The notes under the pieces are model-generated. The model was not told the DNA's origin and searched no databases. It saw only the letters and a list, made by a program, of their open reading frames with translations. A stretch of DNA of 32,712 nucleotides from Nostoc sp. LEGE 06077. Its GTDB lineage: Bacteria; Cyanobacteriota; Cyanobacteriia; Cyanobacteriales; Nostocaceae. The DNA is taken from the NCBI RefSeq assembly GCF_015207705.1, contig NZ_JADEWI010000074.1:1-32712 (forward strand). The letters are read 5' to 3'. Numbering within the stretch: the first letter of the stretch is position 1; each line of letters starts with the position of its first letter. The translations under genes were made by a program, and so were the position numbers. Positions 14,406 to 23,549 of this stretch are shown piece after piece.

Positions 14406-17400
14406 TTACTGACTGCGATTAATGCCATCACACAAAAAGCGATCGCGTTCTTCAACATTGTGGTTGTGACTGAGGTAATTATCTGCCCAGTAACAACCAC
14501 GCAGCAGTAGGTCTTCCAAATGCAAATTCCACAAAATGATTGTGTTGTCATCACTAGCCGATGCTAATGTGTGACCATCAGGACTAAAACTCACACTCAA
14601 GACTGGGGCGCGATGTCCATTGAGGGTTTTAATTAACTTGCCATCACGGCTCCACAGTTTGACTGTGCTATCCCAACTAGCCGCAGCCAGTAATTCACCA
14701 TTGGGACTGAAAGTCACAGAATTCACACTATCGCTGTACCCCTTTAACAATGTTTTTAACAAAGTGCCATCCCGTCGCCATAATCTGACGGTGTTATCCC
14801 AACTAGCAGAAGCGATTAATTGGTCAGTAGGGCTGAAGCTGACACCCAATACCCAACTATCGTGGGGTGAGAACGTTTTAACTAAGGTGCCATCCCGTCG
14901 CCACAGTTTGACTGTTTGATCATCACTAGCAGAAGCAAGCAGCTGACTATCAGGGCTAAAATTAACGCTGTTGACCCAACCTTGGTGTCCTACCAAGGTT
15001 GTGAGTAATTGACCATCACGACTCCACAGTTTGATTGTTTTGTCTTTACTGGCTGATGCTAATAACTGGCCATCAGGACTAAAACTAACACTCATTACAC
15101 TATCAGTATGTCCTTGTAAGGTCTTGAGTAAAGTACCATCACGCCGCCAAATTTTTACTGTTTTGTCATAACTGCCCGATGCCAGCAGTTCACCAAAGGG
15201 GTCAAAACTCACACTCGGAACTTTATCTGTATGCCCTACTAAAGTTTTGTAAAGCCGGGTTGTGGCTTCGCCATGAATTGTGTCTCTTTGCCAGAGTTTC
15301 ACAGTGCGATCGCGGCTACCAGAAGCCAACATCTGCCCATCAGGACTCCACGCCACACTCAAAACCCTATCTTGATGCCCCCGTAGAACGGGTAATGTTG
15401 GTGCATCCAAACTCCAGATTTTGACGCTTTTGTCATAACTTCCTGATGCCAATATTTTGTTATCTGGGCTAAAAGCCACACTGGCCACCGCATCACTATG
15501 ACCTTTAAAGGTTTTGAGTAATGTGCCAGTGCTACTCCAAAGGTTAACAGTATTGTCATCACTTCCTGACGCTAACCTTTGTCCATCAATGCTAAAACTC
15601 AGACTCCAAATTGTGCTGGTATGCTGCTCTAAATTTTTATAAGCTTGAAAGTCAAAATTATTTTCACTATTTGGCTGTCGCTGCCACAATTTGATAATTT
15701 TATCTCTACCTGCCGACGCTACCATTTGACCATCAGGACTAAAAGTCACAACAGTTACACCCTGCTGATGTCCAGAAAGTGTTTTGACTAAACTGCCATC
15801 ACGCCGCCAGATTTTGACGGTGCGATCATCACTAGCTGAAGCAATCAATTGACCGTCAGGGCTGAAGCTGACCCAATTTACCCATCCTTGATGGCCTTTC
15901 AGAACTTTGACTAAAGTACCATCCTTACGCCAGAGTTTGACTGTGGCATCTTTATTAGCTGTAGCCAGCAATTCTCCATCGGGACTATAACTTACGCAAT
16001 AAACCCAGTCTCGGTCTACTAGAGTTTTAGCTGGTTGTAAATCAAATTCGCCTGTCATGGGGTTTTTCTGCCAGATTTGCACAGTTTTGTCGAGGCTGGA
16101 AGATGCCAAACTTTGCCCATCTGGACTAAAACTCACGCTGGTTACAGACTCAGTATGACCTTTGAGGGTTTGTAGCAAAGTTCCGTCAGATCGCCAAAGT
16201 TTCACGGTTTGATCACGACTACCAGAAGCCAACAATTTGCCATCGGGACTAAAAGCAACACCCCAAACAATATCCGTGTGTCCTTCCAAACGATTTAACT
16301 CTGACACTCCATAAACTGCCTGTTGTAAAGCAGTGACTACACGCATTCGAGTTTCTGGTAGTACTTCGTCTGCCTGTTTCAGTTTTCTCCAGGCGCGTAA
16401 ACCTTCTAAAAGGGCATCAAACTCTTTGTTAGAAGCAAATAAAGCTTCACTTGTTGCAGCGATCGCACTAATTTTTAAATTAGTTTCACTGCGTTCGGCG
16501 CGAATTGTTTGGCGAATTGCGGCTCTTTTTTGCAAATCGGCTTGCCACCATAAAGCTGCTATGGTTCCGCCCATAATTGCCAATACCACACCTGCTATCC
16601 GTGCTTCGCGCAACCGCCGTTGCAAAATTAAGTTCAGATGTTCTTGAGAAAGCTTTTGGGCGACTTCTGCACGTTTTTTTTCGGATTTGACTTTTTCGAG
16701 TTCAGCAACTATGCCATAGCTATTTCTTTGACGAATTGGTTCAACCAAATAATCATGAACTAGCTGATAGCGATCGCCTAACTCTTCCCGCAACCGTAAT
16801 ATCAAACCTGATCCTACTAAAATTTCCAGAATTAGCTCCCAATTAGATTCTGTTCCCGATGTTGTATAGATATTTTTGCCTAAAGCAATAGCTAAATCAG
16901 ATTTTGTCTTCAGAGGACGAAAGCCTTTCTCATCAGTTAGCTCAAATAATAATTGCCAACTTAAATCTTCATTTTCTTCCCCACAATCTTTGATCACTTC
17001 CTCTAACCAGCGCTCAACCAGTTTTGCTGAACTACCACAAATTTTGTATTGTTCGAGTGTCGTGATATTTTCAGCTTGTAACTGTACTCCCACTATTTGT
17101 AATTCGATGGGATTTACTTCTCCTAATTCTCCAGCTAAATCCTGGACTAGTTGATGAATCAGTCCATCACTCATTTCATAGTGAGAGCGTTTGATAAAAC
17201 TATAAATAATTCCTGTGGTATCTTCTATGGAAAATTTACCTAAAAAATAACGGATATCTTTATCTAGAATATTTTTATTAATTACACCCAAATCATATAA
17301 ATTATCCCCATTCTCTTGACTAAAACGTTCAAACTCCAACAAACAATGTAAATAGTCTTCTCTTAAAGCAAGAATGATTTTTACATAAGGAATATTTAAA

Positions 17401-19412
17401 CAAGCACTAAAAAATTTATAAAATTCTAATCTTTGGCTGGAGTTACTAGTAAAGAAAAATTCTTCAAACTGGTCAAATATAATAACTATTATATGATTAC
17501 ATTCAGTTGCCAAACGTAGCTTTTCTAGTAGGATAGTGGGTGTAAATTCCACAGCAATGGGTAATTCTGACTGTGCTAAGGCTTGGTTGATACTACGTCC
17601 CAAAGCCGTTACCCAATCGGTATATCCTGATAAAACAATCGGCAAGGGAATTCTTTCACCAATAACTCTTCCCTTTAAAGCAGGGACTAAACCAGCCTTA
17701 ATAGTTGAACTTTTACCAACTCCTGACTGTCCATGTATAATGGTTAATTTATGATCAGCACGGGTAATTCTTTCAATTAAACAGTTAACATCATGCAACC
17801 GCCCAGAAGCATCTATTTCTTGAGCGATATCTTCCGGGATAAAGGGAATTTTTTGTGTTTCTAAAACAGGGTTAATTCTGTAGCGCTTTGGCTGTAATTG
17901 ACTGGCTCCAATAAATACACGAAAGCCATATTGATGTTCTAGTTGAACTTTTTCCTGCTTCAGATTGAAAGCTTCTGCATAATCATGGCGCTCAAAGAAG
18001 TAGAGCGATCGCAATTCTTCTAAAATTTCTAAATATAGCGATGGTTCGTACTGTAGTTCACAAACTACCCTTGCCCATTCTAAATTACTAATTGCTTCTT
18101 CCCATTGTCCTAAATGCCTCTGAGTCCGAGCCAGCAATAAAAGATACCAGCTTTCCTGCTGTCGAGAAACTTCTGTTGCTAGTTCGGCAATAGAAAGTGC
18201 TGTATTTGCTAATTCATGAGCCAATACCCAATTATTACGTGATGCTGCCACATCTGCTAAAAAACCATAATCTTGGGCAATTTTGGCAGTATTTTCATAG
18301 GTTTCATGTAGCTGTAAAGACTTTTGTGCTAATACTTCTAACTCCTCCCAATATTTTAAGCGTTGCAGCATTTCACAAGCAGGCAAAATAAATTTTGCTA
18401 CTAAATCTTGTCTTTGTAATTGTTCTAATAAATCTAAACATTTCTGAAACCAGGAAAGAGCGTGTTGACAATAGCTACTATTCGTAATCTGATGTAAGTC
18501 TGCCATACGTCGATAACATAGACCGAGATGGAATAATACTATTGCCTGTCGAATACGATAAGCATAATTATGATCTGTTATATCTTCAAAAGATTCTATT
18601 TTTTGAACTAATTCATTCTCGCGTTTAGCATCTCTCTGCCATAAACTTAAGCTTCTTTGATAATGAGCTAATGCACTATTAATTTGATCATTCGCATATT
18701 TGTCTCGTCCTAATACAAATTCTAAACTAGCTTCTAATCCTGGCTCTAGTTGAACACTATACAGACGCATTAAATCATTACGGGCAGACTCAATTTCGTG
18801 ACGATGTTGTGATTTAGGAGCTAAATTAAGTGCAGCATTAGATAAAAATTTTTCCGCACCTGCTTCTAAAAATTTGGCAAACAGTGATTCTGTCTCTTGC
18901 CGAATTAAGGCAATTAAATCTTCTTTTGGCAATTCAAACTTAATAGTAGTTGCTGCCCAACTTTTGAAATCGGGTGCTAATTTAGTCAGCATTGTTGCCA
19001 CTTCATCTTGTAGCCACAAAACCACTGGAAAAGGAAAGGTTGCTGTATAGATATCTCTAGCTTGATTAAGACTAGTTAATAAGTCTTCAAGCACAATAAT
19101 TGACTCTAAACCAAAGACCATCACTGCTGATGGTAGAGAATCTGTAATTACGGCAGGATGATCTAAACTTAATCTCGTAATGATTGTTGTATGTAAAGCT
19201 TTAGTTGCTGGTTGTAAGTAGATTTCTTGTAAGTTTATATCTTTTGTTAGAAAGCGAATATTTTCTAGCATTTGCTCTCTTAATTGCTGATAGTTACATC
19301 GCACAAGAATAAGAGCAAATTGGCCTTTAGAAAGCTTGATTGAGCGAACTAATCTTTGCAGAGAATGCTTGTTATGATTAATGATCTCTACTGTGAATGG
19401 GGATTTTGTCAT
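14406..19412 (-). CDS. STAND/NACHT-type NTPase with N-terminal APDF domain, TPR-like region and 14 WD40 repeats
   Basis: The 1668-residue multidomain signalling protein reads in order as follows. Residues 1-~175 are an alpha/beta 'APDF' domain (FPFPVVLW, KLAPDFKSW). About 220-500 are TPR-like helical repeats (LFHLGLCYRRMADL, LARTQRHLGQWEEAI). About 535-900 are a STAND-class NTPase, with Walker A GQSGVGKSS at 561-569 and Walker B IIVIIFDQFEEFF at 641-653. A predicted transmembrane helix follows (IAGVVLAIMGGTIAALWW, ~residue 960). From ~1035 to the end are 14 WD40 repeats, enough for two seven-bladed propellers. STAND proteins are sensor switches: the repeats bind a trigger and the NTPase oligomerises. 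The output here may be the APDF domain, by position. The gene lies 115 bases after a partner ATPase gene on the same strand, and a stem-loop sits between them. ATG 19412 is the first available start; no clear Shine-Dalgarno site is seen. Confidence 0.92.
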   Translation of the reverse strand: MTKSPFTVEIINHNKHSLQRLVRSIKLSKGQFALILVRCNYQQLREQMLENIRFLTKDINLQEIYLQPATKALHTTIITRLSLDHPAVITDSLPSAVMVFGLESIIVLEDLLTSLNQARDIYTATFPFPVVLWLQDEVATMLTKLAPDFKSWAATTIKFELPKEDLIALIRQETESLFAKFLEAGAEKFLSNAALNLAPKSQHRHEIESARNDLMRLYSVQLEPGLEASLEFVLGRDKYANDQINSALAHYQRSLSLWQRDAKRENELVQKIESFEDITDHNYAYRIRQAIVLFHLGLCYRRMADLHQITNSSYCQHALSWFQKCLDLLEQLQRQDLVAKFILPACEMLQRLKYWEELEVLAQKSLQLHETYENTAKIAQDYGFLADVAASRNNWVLAHELANTALSIAELATEVSRQQESWYLLLLARTQRHLGQWEEAISNLEWARVVCELQYEPSLYLEILEELRSLYFFERHDYAEAFNLKQEKVQLEHQYGFRVFIGASQLQPKRYRINPVLETQKIPFIPEDIAQEIDASGRLHDVNCLIERITRADHKLTIIHGQSGVGKSSTIKAGLVPALKGRVIGERIPLPIVLSGYTDWVTALGRSINQALAQSELPIAVEFTPTILLEKLRLATECNHIIVIIFDQFEEFFFTSNSSQRLEFYKFFSACLNIPYVKIILALREDYLHCLLEFERFSQENGDNLYDLGVINKNILDKDIRYFLGKFSIEDTTGIIYSFIKRSHYEMSDGLIHQLVQDLAGELGEVNPIELQIVGVQLQAENITTLEQYKICGSSAKLVERWLEEVIKDCGEENEDLSWQLLFELTDEKGFRPLKTKSDLAIALGKNIYTTSGTESNWELILEILVGSGLILRLREELGDRYQLVHDYLVEPIRQRNSYGIVAELEKVKSEKKRAEVAQKLSQEHLNLILQRRLREARIAGVVLAIMGGTIAALWWQADLQKRAAIRQTIRAERSETNLKISAIAATSEALFASNKEFDALLEGLRAWRKLKQADEVLPETRMRVVTALQQAVYGVSELNRLEGHTDIVWGVAFSPDGKLLASGSRDQTVKLWRSDGTLLQTLKGHTESVTSVSFSPDGQSLASSSLDKTVQIWQKNPMTGEFDLQPAKTLVDRDWVYCVSYSPDGELLATANKDATVKLWRKDGTLVKVLKGHQGWVNWVSFSPDGQLIASASDDRTVKIWRRDGSLVKTLSGHQQGVTVVTFSPDGQMVASAGRDKIIKLWQRQPNSENNFDFQAYKNLEQHTSTIWSLSFSIDGQRLASGSDDNTVNLWSSTGTLLKTFKGHSDAVASVAFSPDNKILASGSYDKSVKIWSLDAPTLPVLRGHQDRVLSVAWSPDGQMLASGSRDRTVKLWQRDTIHGEATTRLYKTLVGHTDKVPSVSFDPFGELLASGSYDKTVKIWRRDGTLLKTLQGHTDSVMSVSFSPDGQLLASASKDKTIKLWSRDGQLLTTLVGHQGWVNSVNFSPDSQLLASASDDQTVKLWRRDGTLVKTFSPHDSWVLGVSFSPTDQLIASASWDNTVRLWRRDGTLLKTLLKGYSDSVNSVTFSPNGELLAAASWDSTVKLWSRDGKLIKTLNGHRAPVLSVSFSPDGHTLASASDDNTIILWNLHLEDLLLRGCYWADNYLSHNHNVEERDRFLCDGINRSQ

Positions 19413-19459
19413 ATCTAAAAACGGAGTCCAGCTTTAAAAGAAGAAATTGCTCATTATAA

Positions 19460-19498
19460 ATTAGTCATTAGTCAAATGAAGATGGACTAATGACTAAT
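19460..19498. repeat. Perfect 14-bp inverted repeat between the two module genes
   Basis: ATTAGTCATTAGTC (19460-19473) and GACTAATGACTAAT (19485-19498) are exact reverse complements around an 11-base loop. There is no T-tract in the transcript sense, so it is not a standard terminator. It sits in the 115-base gap between the ATPase and STAND genes and could tune their ratio, or be a dispersed repeat. Confidence 0.7.
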
Positions 19499-19527
19499 GG
19501 TAATTATTATTAATTCGCGGAGTGCGA

Positions 19528-20859
19528 TTATCTTTTTTGCTGCCAAGAAAGAACTTTTTCTGTTTCTGCTAATGCCGGACTAATACCAAACCAACGACCT
19601 ACAGGATCGCGGTATTCAAATAAATACATACTTCGCAGCAAACTTTGATACTCAGATTCGCCTTTTACACTCTGCTGTTGTACTACCTCAAATAATAGTT
19701 CCCACTGATATTCATCAATAGCTAATAGCAAGTCATCTCGGTAGTCTTTAATGACTGCTTCTAAACAGTCCCCTGAAAAAGGAGGGTCTTGTCGTTGCAG
19801 ACAGCTATAGAGCAATCCTAATAAGTTACGGATGTGGCCGCCACTAACACGACATAGACGGTCAAGAGTTTCAGGATGCTCGAATAATTCTGTAATTAAC
19901 GACAGTCTTTCGTTATAGGAAACTTCCGGAAATGCTCTGGCTAAGACTAACTGGCGCAGTAGTAACATTCCTGGTTCGTAGTCACTACCATCTCTTTGTC
20001 TAACTCGTACCATTGGTAATACTTTAGGCGCAATACCTCCACCCAAGCGGTTTTTGAGTGTTTCATACTCATTAGAAAAAATTAACGCTAGGGGAATAGT
20101 GTAGACTACGTGACATTTGAGCCGACGTAATTGTTCGCCTCGGTCGATGAAGAGATATTCTGGTTGTGTCCGTCCGGATGCTAAGGGACGCATATCAACT
20201 CGATCTAAATTGTCGACAATGACAACCAGACCTTTTTGACCTCTGAGTTTAAGTTGTTCAACAGCTTTTTCTAGAATCTCTTCATTAATTGCTTGTAAAA
20301 TACTATTAGTACGTGGTTCTAAATATTGCCTGAGTTGATTTCGTGCTTGGGCGCTATCTTTGGTTTTAGCTGTAAGTTTAGCAATTCCTAAAGACAATTC
20401 TGCTTGCCCAGAAAGTTCGATAGGACTTTGCAAAAACTCTCCAATTTCTTTGAAGAGATTGATAAAGTAATGCGGTTTAATTTTGATATTAATTGCTTCT
20501 AAACTAACGCTGACTTGGCGCGCTACACTCATCAGAATATCGCTGACATCGATATCGGCCATATCCAAGTCTTGACTGGATTCAAAATAAACCACATGAA
20601 ATCCTACGGCTTCTAGTCCGGCTTTGAGGCGTTGTAATTCCGTAGACTTGCCACAACCAATATGACCTGTAAATAACTGGCAGGTAGGTTCATCTGGAGA
20701 AATACGGCTGATTGTACGTTGCAATTCTTCGACAATCTTGCAGCCACGTACATTGGCGAAATCTATATAATATTGCTGATCAAGCCGATCGCTCATGTTG
20801 AGCGCGTAGCTAGGGTTACATGCTTTATAAAAGCGTGACAAATACTCTGTATTGATCAT
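19528..20859 (-). CDS. P-loop ATPase, upstream partner of the STAND/WD40 protein
   Basis: The 443-residue soluble ATPase has Walker A GHIGCGKST (65-73) and Walker B LVVIVDNLDRVD (211-222). A C-terminal helical part contains CRVSGGHIRNLLGLL (~337-351), with an arginine at a sensor-2-like position. The layout fits AAA+/KAP-like ATPases of the STAND neighbourhood; the exact family is not certain. It precedes the STAND/WD40 gene on the same strand, so they probably form one operon. A deleted paralogue in the same order with an APDF-domain gene lies at 897-1378, which supports a functional pairing. ATG 20859 gives an N-terminus (YLSRFYKACNPSYAL) that lines up with the paralogue's LLKSFQQAYRNLELL. 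Confidence 0.9.
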   Translation of the reverse strand: MINTEYLSRFYKACNPSYALNMSDRLDQQYYIDFANVRGCKIVEELQRTISRISPDEPTCQLFTGHIGCGKSTELQRLKAGLEAVGFHVVYFESSQDLDMADIDVSDILMSVARQVSVSLEAINIKIKPHYFINLFKEIGEFLQSPIELSGQAELSLGIAKLTAKTKDSAQARNQLRQYLEPRTNSILQAINEEILEKAVEQLKLRGQKGLVVIVDNLDRVDMRPLASGRTQPEYLFIDRGEQLRRLKCHVVYTIPLALIFSNEYETLKNRLGGGIAPKVLPMVRVRQRDGSDYEPGMLLLRQLVLARAFPEVSYNERLSLITELFEHPETLDRLCRVSGGHIRNLLGLLYSCLQRQDPPFSGDCLEAVIKDYRDDLLLAIDEYQWELLFEVVQQQSVKGESEYQSLLRSMYLFEYRDPVGRWFGISPALAETEKVLSWQQKR

Positions 20860-21758
20860 TGAGATGTAGATGCAGTTGTAGATACTGTGCTGTTTGTCTA
20901 TTTATATACAAAGTATCTCTAGTCAGTTGTAGCTATTGTGTTCATTTACCTTTGTGTTTTGAATTGCAGGTGAGCCGCATTGGGTAAGTTTTTGATACCA
21001 GTAACTATCAGACCATACTAGAGATACAATTGTCCCTGATATTTCAGTATATCTGTCTTTTTCTAGTATGTTGTTGAGCTTTTGAGAATCTTTAAGCTTC
21101 TACTTGACTGAATACAAACTTATATGCATTTGTGAATGTAGTTTAGAAAATTACCAAGTATAAAAATTGTTACACGTATTGGTTTGCTCTATTATTTAAG
21201 TATTTACGCTGAGGTTGATTTAGGATTTGTCTCAGATAAAACTGCTGGGCAAATTTTTACTTCTTAATTTAAGGCAAAATCAACATCGCCATTCTCAATC
21301 ATTAACAAGAACCGAAGAGCATAGTTCTCAAAAATACTGTTCTTACCCACGCGATATTTATAAAGCAAATATGATTGCTATAATGTCAAACTCAAGATTA
21401 TGTTTTGTAATTGAAGTTAAATGTAGATCACAAGATTGCTTTTGCAATAAAACATCTGTATCTACAAAATTAACTAAATTTTTTGGAAATTAATGCGCTC
21501 CGCATTGCGTCAAGGCATAATTACTGTAAAGAAGTTATACGTTGTATATACACAGAGTAATATTTTTGTCAATATTTATTCTCTTGCTAGGTTAATAGGC
21601 GATCGCGGTGACTTAAACTCATCAAACTCAACTTAACTTAATGGCAACTCAACATTGCAAAATAGGATAAGCAAAATTTATCATACCTAAATTTTGCTGT
21701 TGTTGCTGTAAGGTAGTACTAAAAATCCAAAACCGTTCAGCCGATTAACGACTTATAC
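20860..21758. other. Divergent gap between the ATPase gene and ftsQ
   Basis: About 900 AT-rich bases. They should hold the module promoter (leftward) and the ftsQ promoter (rightward). An 11-bp perfect inverted repeat with a 93-base spacer lies at 20913-20923 and 21017-21027. An 88-codon TTG-started frame at 21227-21493 is not convincing. A HIP1 octamer lies near 21599. No RNA gene is recognised. Confidence 0.5.
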
Positions 21759-21777
21759 AATCCTCATAATGAGGATT
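21759..21777. promoter_or_regulatory. Perfect 9-bp palindrome upstream of ftsQ, candidate operator
   Basis: AATCCTCAT-A-ATGAGGATT is a perfect inverted repeat about a single central base, 47 bases before the ftsQ ATG. Its centre contains CATAAT, which could serve as a -10 box. The size and symmetry fit a dimeric regulator's site. No regulator can be named from sequence. Confidence 0.5.
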
Positions 21778-21823
21778 AAGTCTCATAGCCAAAGATTTCA
21801 ACTGCAATTAACAAGAGGTGAGA

Positions 21824-22666
21824 ATGGCAGGTATCGTATCCGTTTCTCAGACAGACTTAGCCCAACGCCGCAAAAAACTACGTCGGCAAAGACAAATGAA
21901 AATTATTCAAGCAATTTGGCGAACTCTGGCGATTAGCAGTTTAGCCGGTGGGTTGCTTTGGGTAGCACTTCAACCTGTATGGGTACTCAATGATCCCAAA
22001 CAAATTGTGATCAAATCCGGGAATCAAGCCCTCCCAGAAACAGCAATTAAGTCAATGCTGAAGCTATCTTATCCTCAATCTTTATGGAAAGTTGAACCGG
22101 CGGCGATCGCTGATTCGTTGAAAAAACAACCGACAATTGCTCAAGCAACTGTTAATCGTCGCTTGTTTCCACCTGGATTAATTATCGAAATCCAAGAACG
22201 AGTACCGGTAGCACTGGCGCAAAGACTTCCAGAAAATAATTCAGCTAAAAATAAACAGTCATCTACTGGTTTGCTAGATGCTAGTGGCGTTTGGATACCG
22301 TTAGAAAAATATACATTAGTGAATCCGAAGTTGAAATTACCAAGTCTGAAAGTTATTGGCATACCAGAACAATATCAAAGATATTGGAGTCAACTTTATC
22401 CCTCACTAAGTCAAAGTTCTATGAAAATCATGGAAGTTAATTTTCAAGATTTAACGAATTTAATCCTGAAAACCGAAATCGGCAATGTACATTTTGGTAC
22501 TCCCAGTTCACTATTGCCAAAACAAATCAAGGTACTGACACAACTGCGAAATTTACCTGCCAAAATTAATCCTAGTCAAATAGAGTATATTGATCTCAAA
22601 AATCCTGACTCTCCCATAGTACATATGATCCAAAAAAGCCCAAAAGTTGACGCTCAAATTCCCTAA
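21824..22666 (+). CDS. ftsQ: Cell division protein FtsQ/DivIB
   Basis: The 280-residue single-pass membrane protein of the divisome has a basic cytoplasmic N-terminus (QRRKKLRRQRQMK), a transmembrane helix (~residues 34-52) and a periplasmic POTRA domain (about 55-125: IVIKSGNQALPETAIKSML, PTIAQATVNRRLFPPGLIIE). The C-terminal beta domain contains VNFQDLTNLILKTEIG and IEYIDLKNPDSPIV. FtsQ links early (FtsZ-side) and late (FtsW/FtsI) division proteins. ATG 21824 is chosen because AAGAGG lies just upstream; the alternative GTG at 21818 overlaps that site. In cyanobacteria ftsQ commonly precedes ftsZ, as here, though with an unusually long gap. Confidence 0.95.
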   Translation: MAGIVSVSQTDLAQRRKKLRRQRQMKIIQAIWRTLAISSLAGGLLWVALQPVWVLNDPKQIVIKSGNQALPETAIKSMLKLSYPQSLWKVEPAAIADSLKKQPTIAQATVNRRLFPPGLIIEIQERVPVALAQRLPENNSAKNKQSSTGLLDASGVWIPLEKYTLVNPKLKLPSLKVIGIPEQYQRYWSQLYPSLSQSSMKIMEVNFQDLTNLILKTEIGNVHFGTPSSLLPKQIKVLTQLRNLPAKINPSQIEYIDLKNPDSPIVHMIQKSPKVDAQIP

Positions 22667-22935
22667 CAAACAATTTATATTAATTTAGATGTATCAAATA
22701 TCCTCAGTAAATTAATAAATTTGATGCTAATAGATAAATATATAAGTTTATTGATAATTTTTACTTTTTTGACAACACACTCAAAAAATTAGCGTGAACT
22801 TTTGATGAGAGATAACAGGAGGCTTAATTCCCAAGTCTCCTTTGTGGCTATAAACCCAAATGTTCCTTTATCTCTAAAATCTAGTGATAGGTATGTAGAA
22901 GATAAATTTTAGTTTTTAGGTTGCAATTATCGCCA

Positions 22936-23469
22936 ATGATTAAATCTATCAACTATATTATTAAAGCAGATAAGATGCGATACCTTGCGTCTTTACCTGC
23001 TATGCTATTTGCTCAATTATATAAGCTTAGTGTGCTTTGTAAGCTCATGGAGTTTAGGTTTTACAAAGGAAAACTAGTCAATACTACAGATGATAGAAGT
23101 AAAAGTAACCCTCATTTTGAGTATTATTTAATATTAAGAAATAATAAAATTTACTCATTAAACTCAAGAAAAGCGAAAGTTAACCCACCAAAAACCATCA
23201 CAGGTAGTTGTAAAATTGATGACCAACTTAAATCATCAACAAAAATCATAGGAGGGCATTCAGTATGCCAAATTTATACTATGCCAAATTGGCAACATAG
23301 TAGTAAAGCTATTAATCGCTTATTGAAGTTAGACAGATCAACTTTAGGTAAATGTAGGTATACTTCTCTAGAATTAGCTATGCGATCGCCTGCTTCCATC
23401 GCAAACTTTCGGATTGATAATCTTGTTAAGGTTGGCAGTCCTATTCATAATCAAGAGCAGTACCTATAG
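22936..23469 (+). CDS. Uncertain basic protein between ftsQ and ftsZ (177 residues)
   Basis: A 177-codon frame from ATG 22936 (open back to TTG 22921) ends 80 bases before ftsZ. The product is basic and Ser/Lys/Asn-rich (for example MIKSINYIIKADKMRYLASL). It has one weakly hydrophobic stretch and no motif I recognise, and no good ribosome-binding site precedes it. So long a frame is unlikely by chance in AT-rich DNA, which argues for a real or recently decayed gene, but its composition looks non-conserved. It contains a HIP1 octamer near 23383. The preceding gap 22667-22935 shows nothing else. Confidence 0.35.
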   Translation: MIKSINYIIKADKMRYLASLPAMLFAQLYKLSVLCKLMEFRFYKGKLVNTTDDRSKSNPHFEYYLILRNNKIYSLNSRKAKVNPPKTITGSCKIDDQLKSSTKIIGGHSVCQIYTMPNWQHSSKAINRLLKLDRSTLGKCRYTSLELAMRSPASIANFRIDNLVKVGSPIHNQEQYL

Positions 23470-23549
23470 ATTTTGGCAGTGTCAAACTATAGTTGATTCT
23501 GAGGTGAATAACACCCGGAAAAGTCGTTTATCTACCTTTCACAAATCCA

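Noticed and set aside
14620-14919. Plus-strand frame with repeated RRHSLTVLSQLA-like segments
   Set aside because: Antisense shadow of WD40 repeats.
21227-21493. 88-codon TTG-started frame upstream of ftsQ
   Set aside because: No ribosome-binding site, no recognisable motif and an AT-driven composition; shorter than the ftsQ-ftsZ orphan frame.
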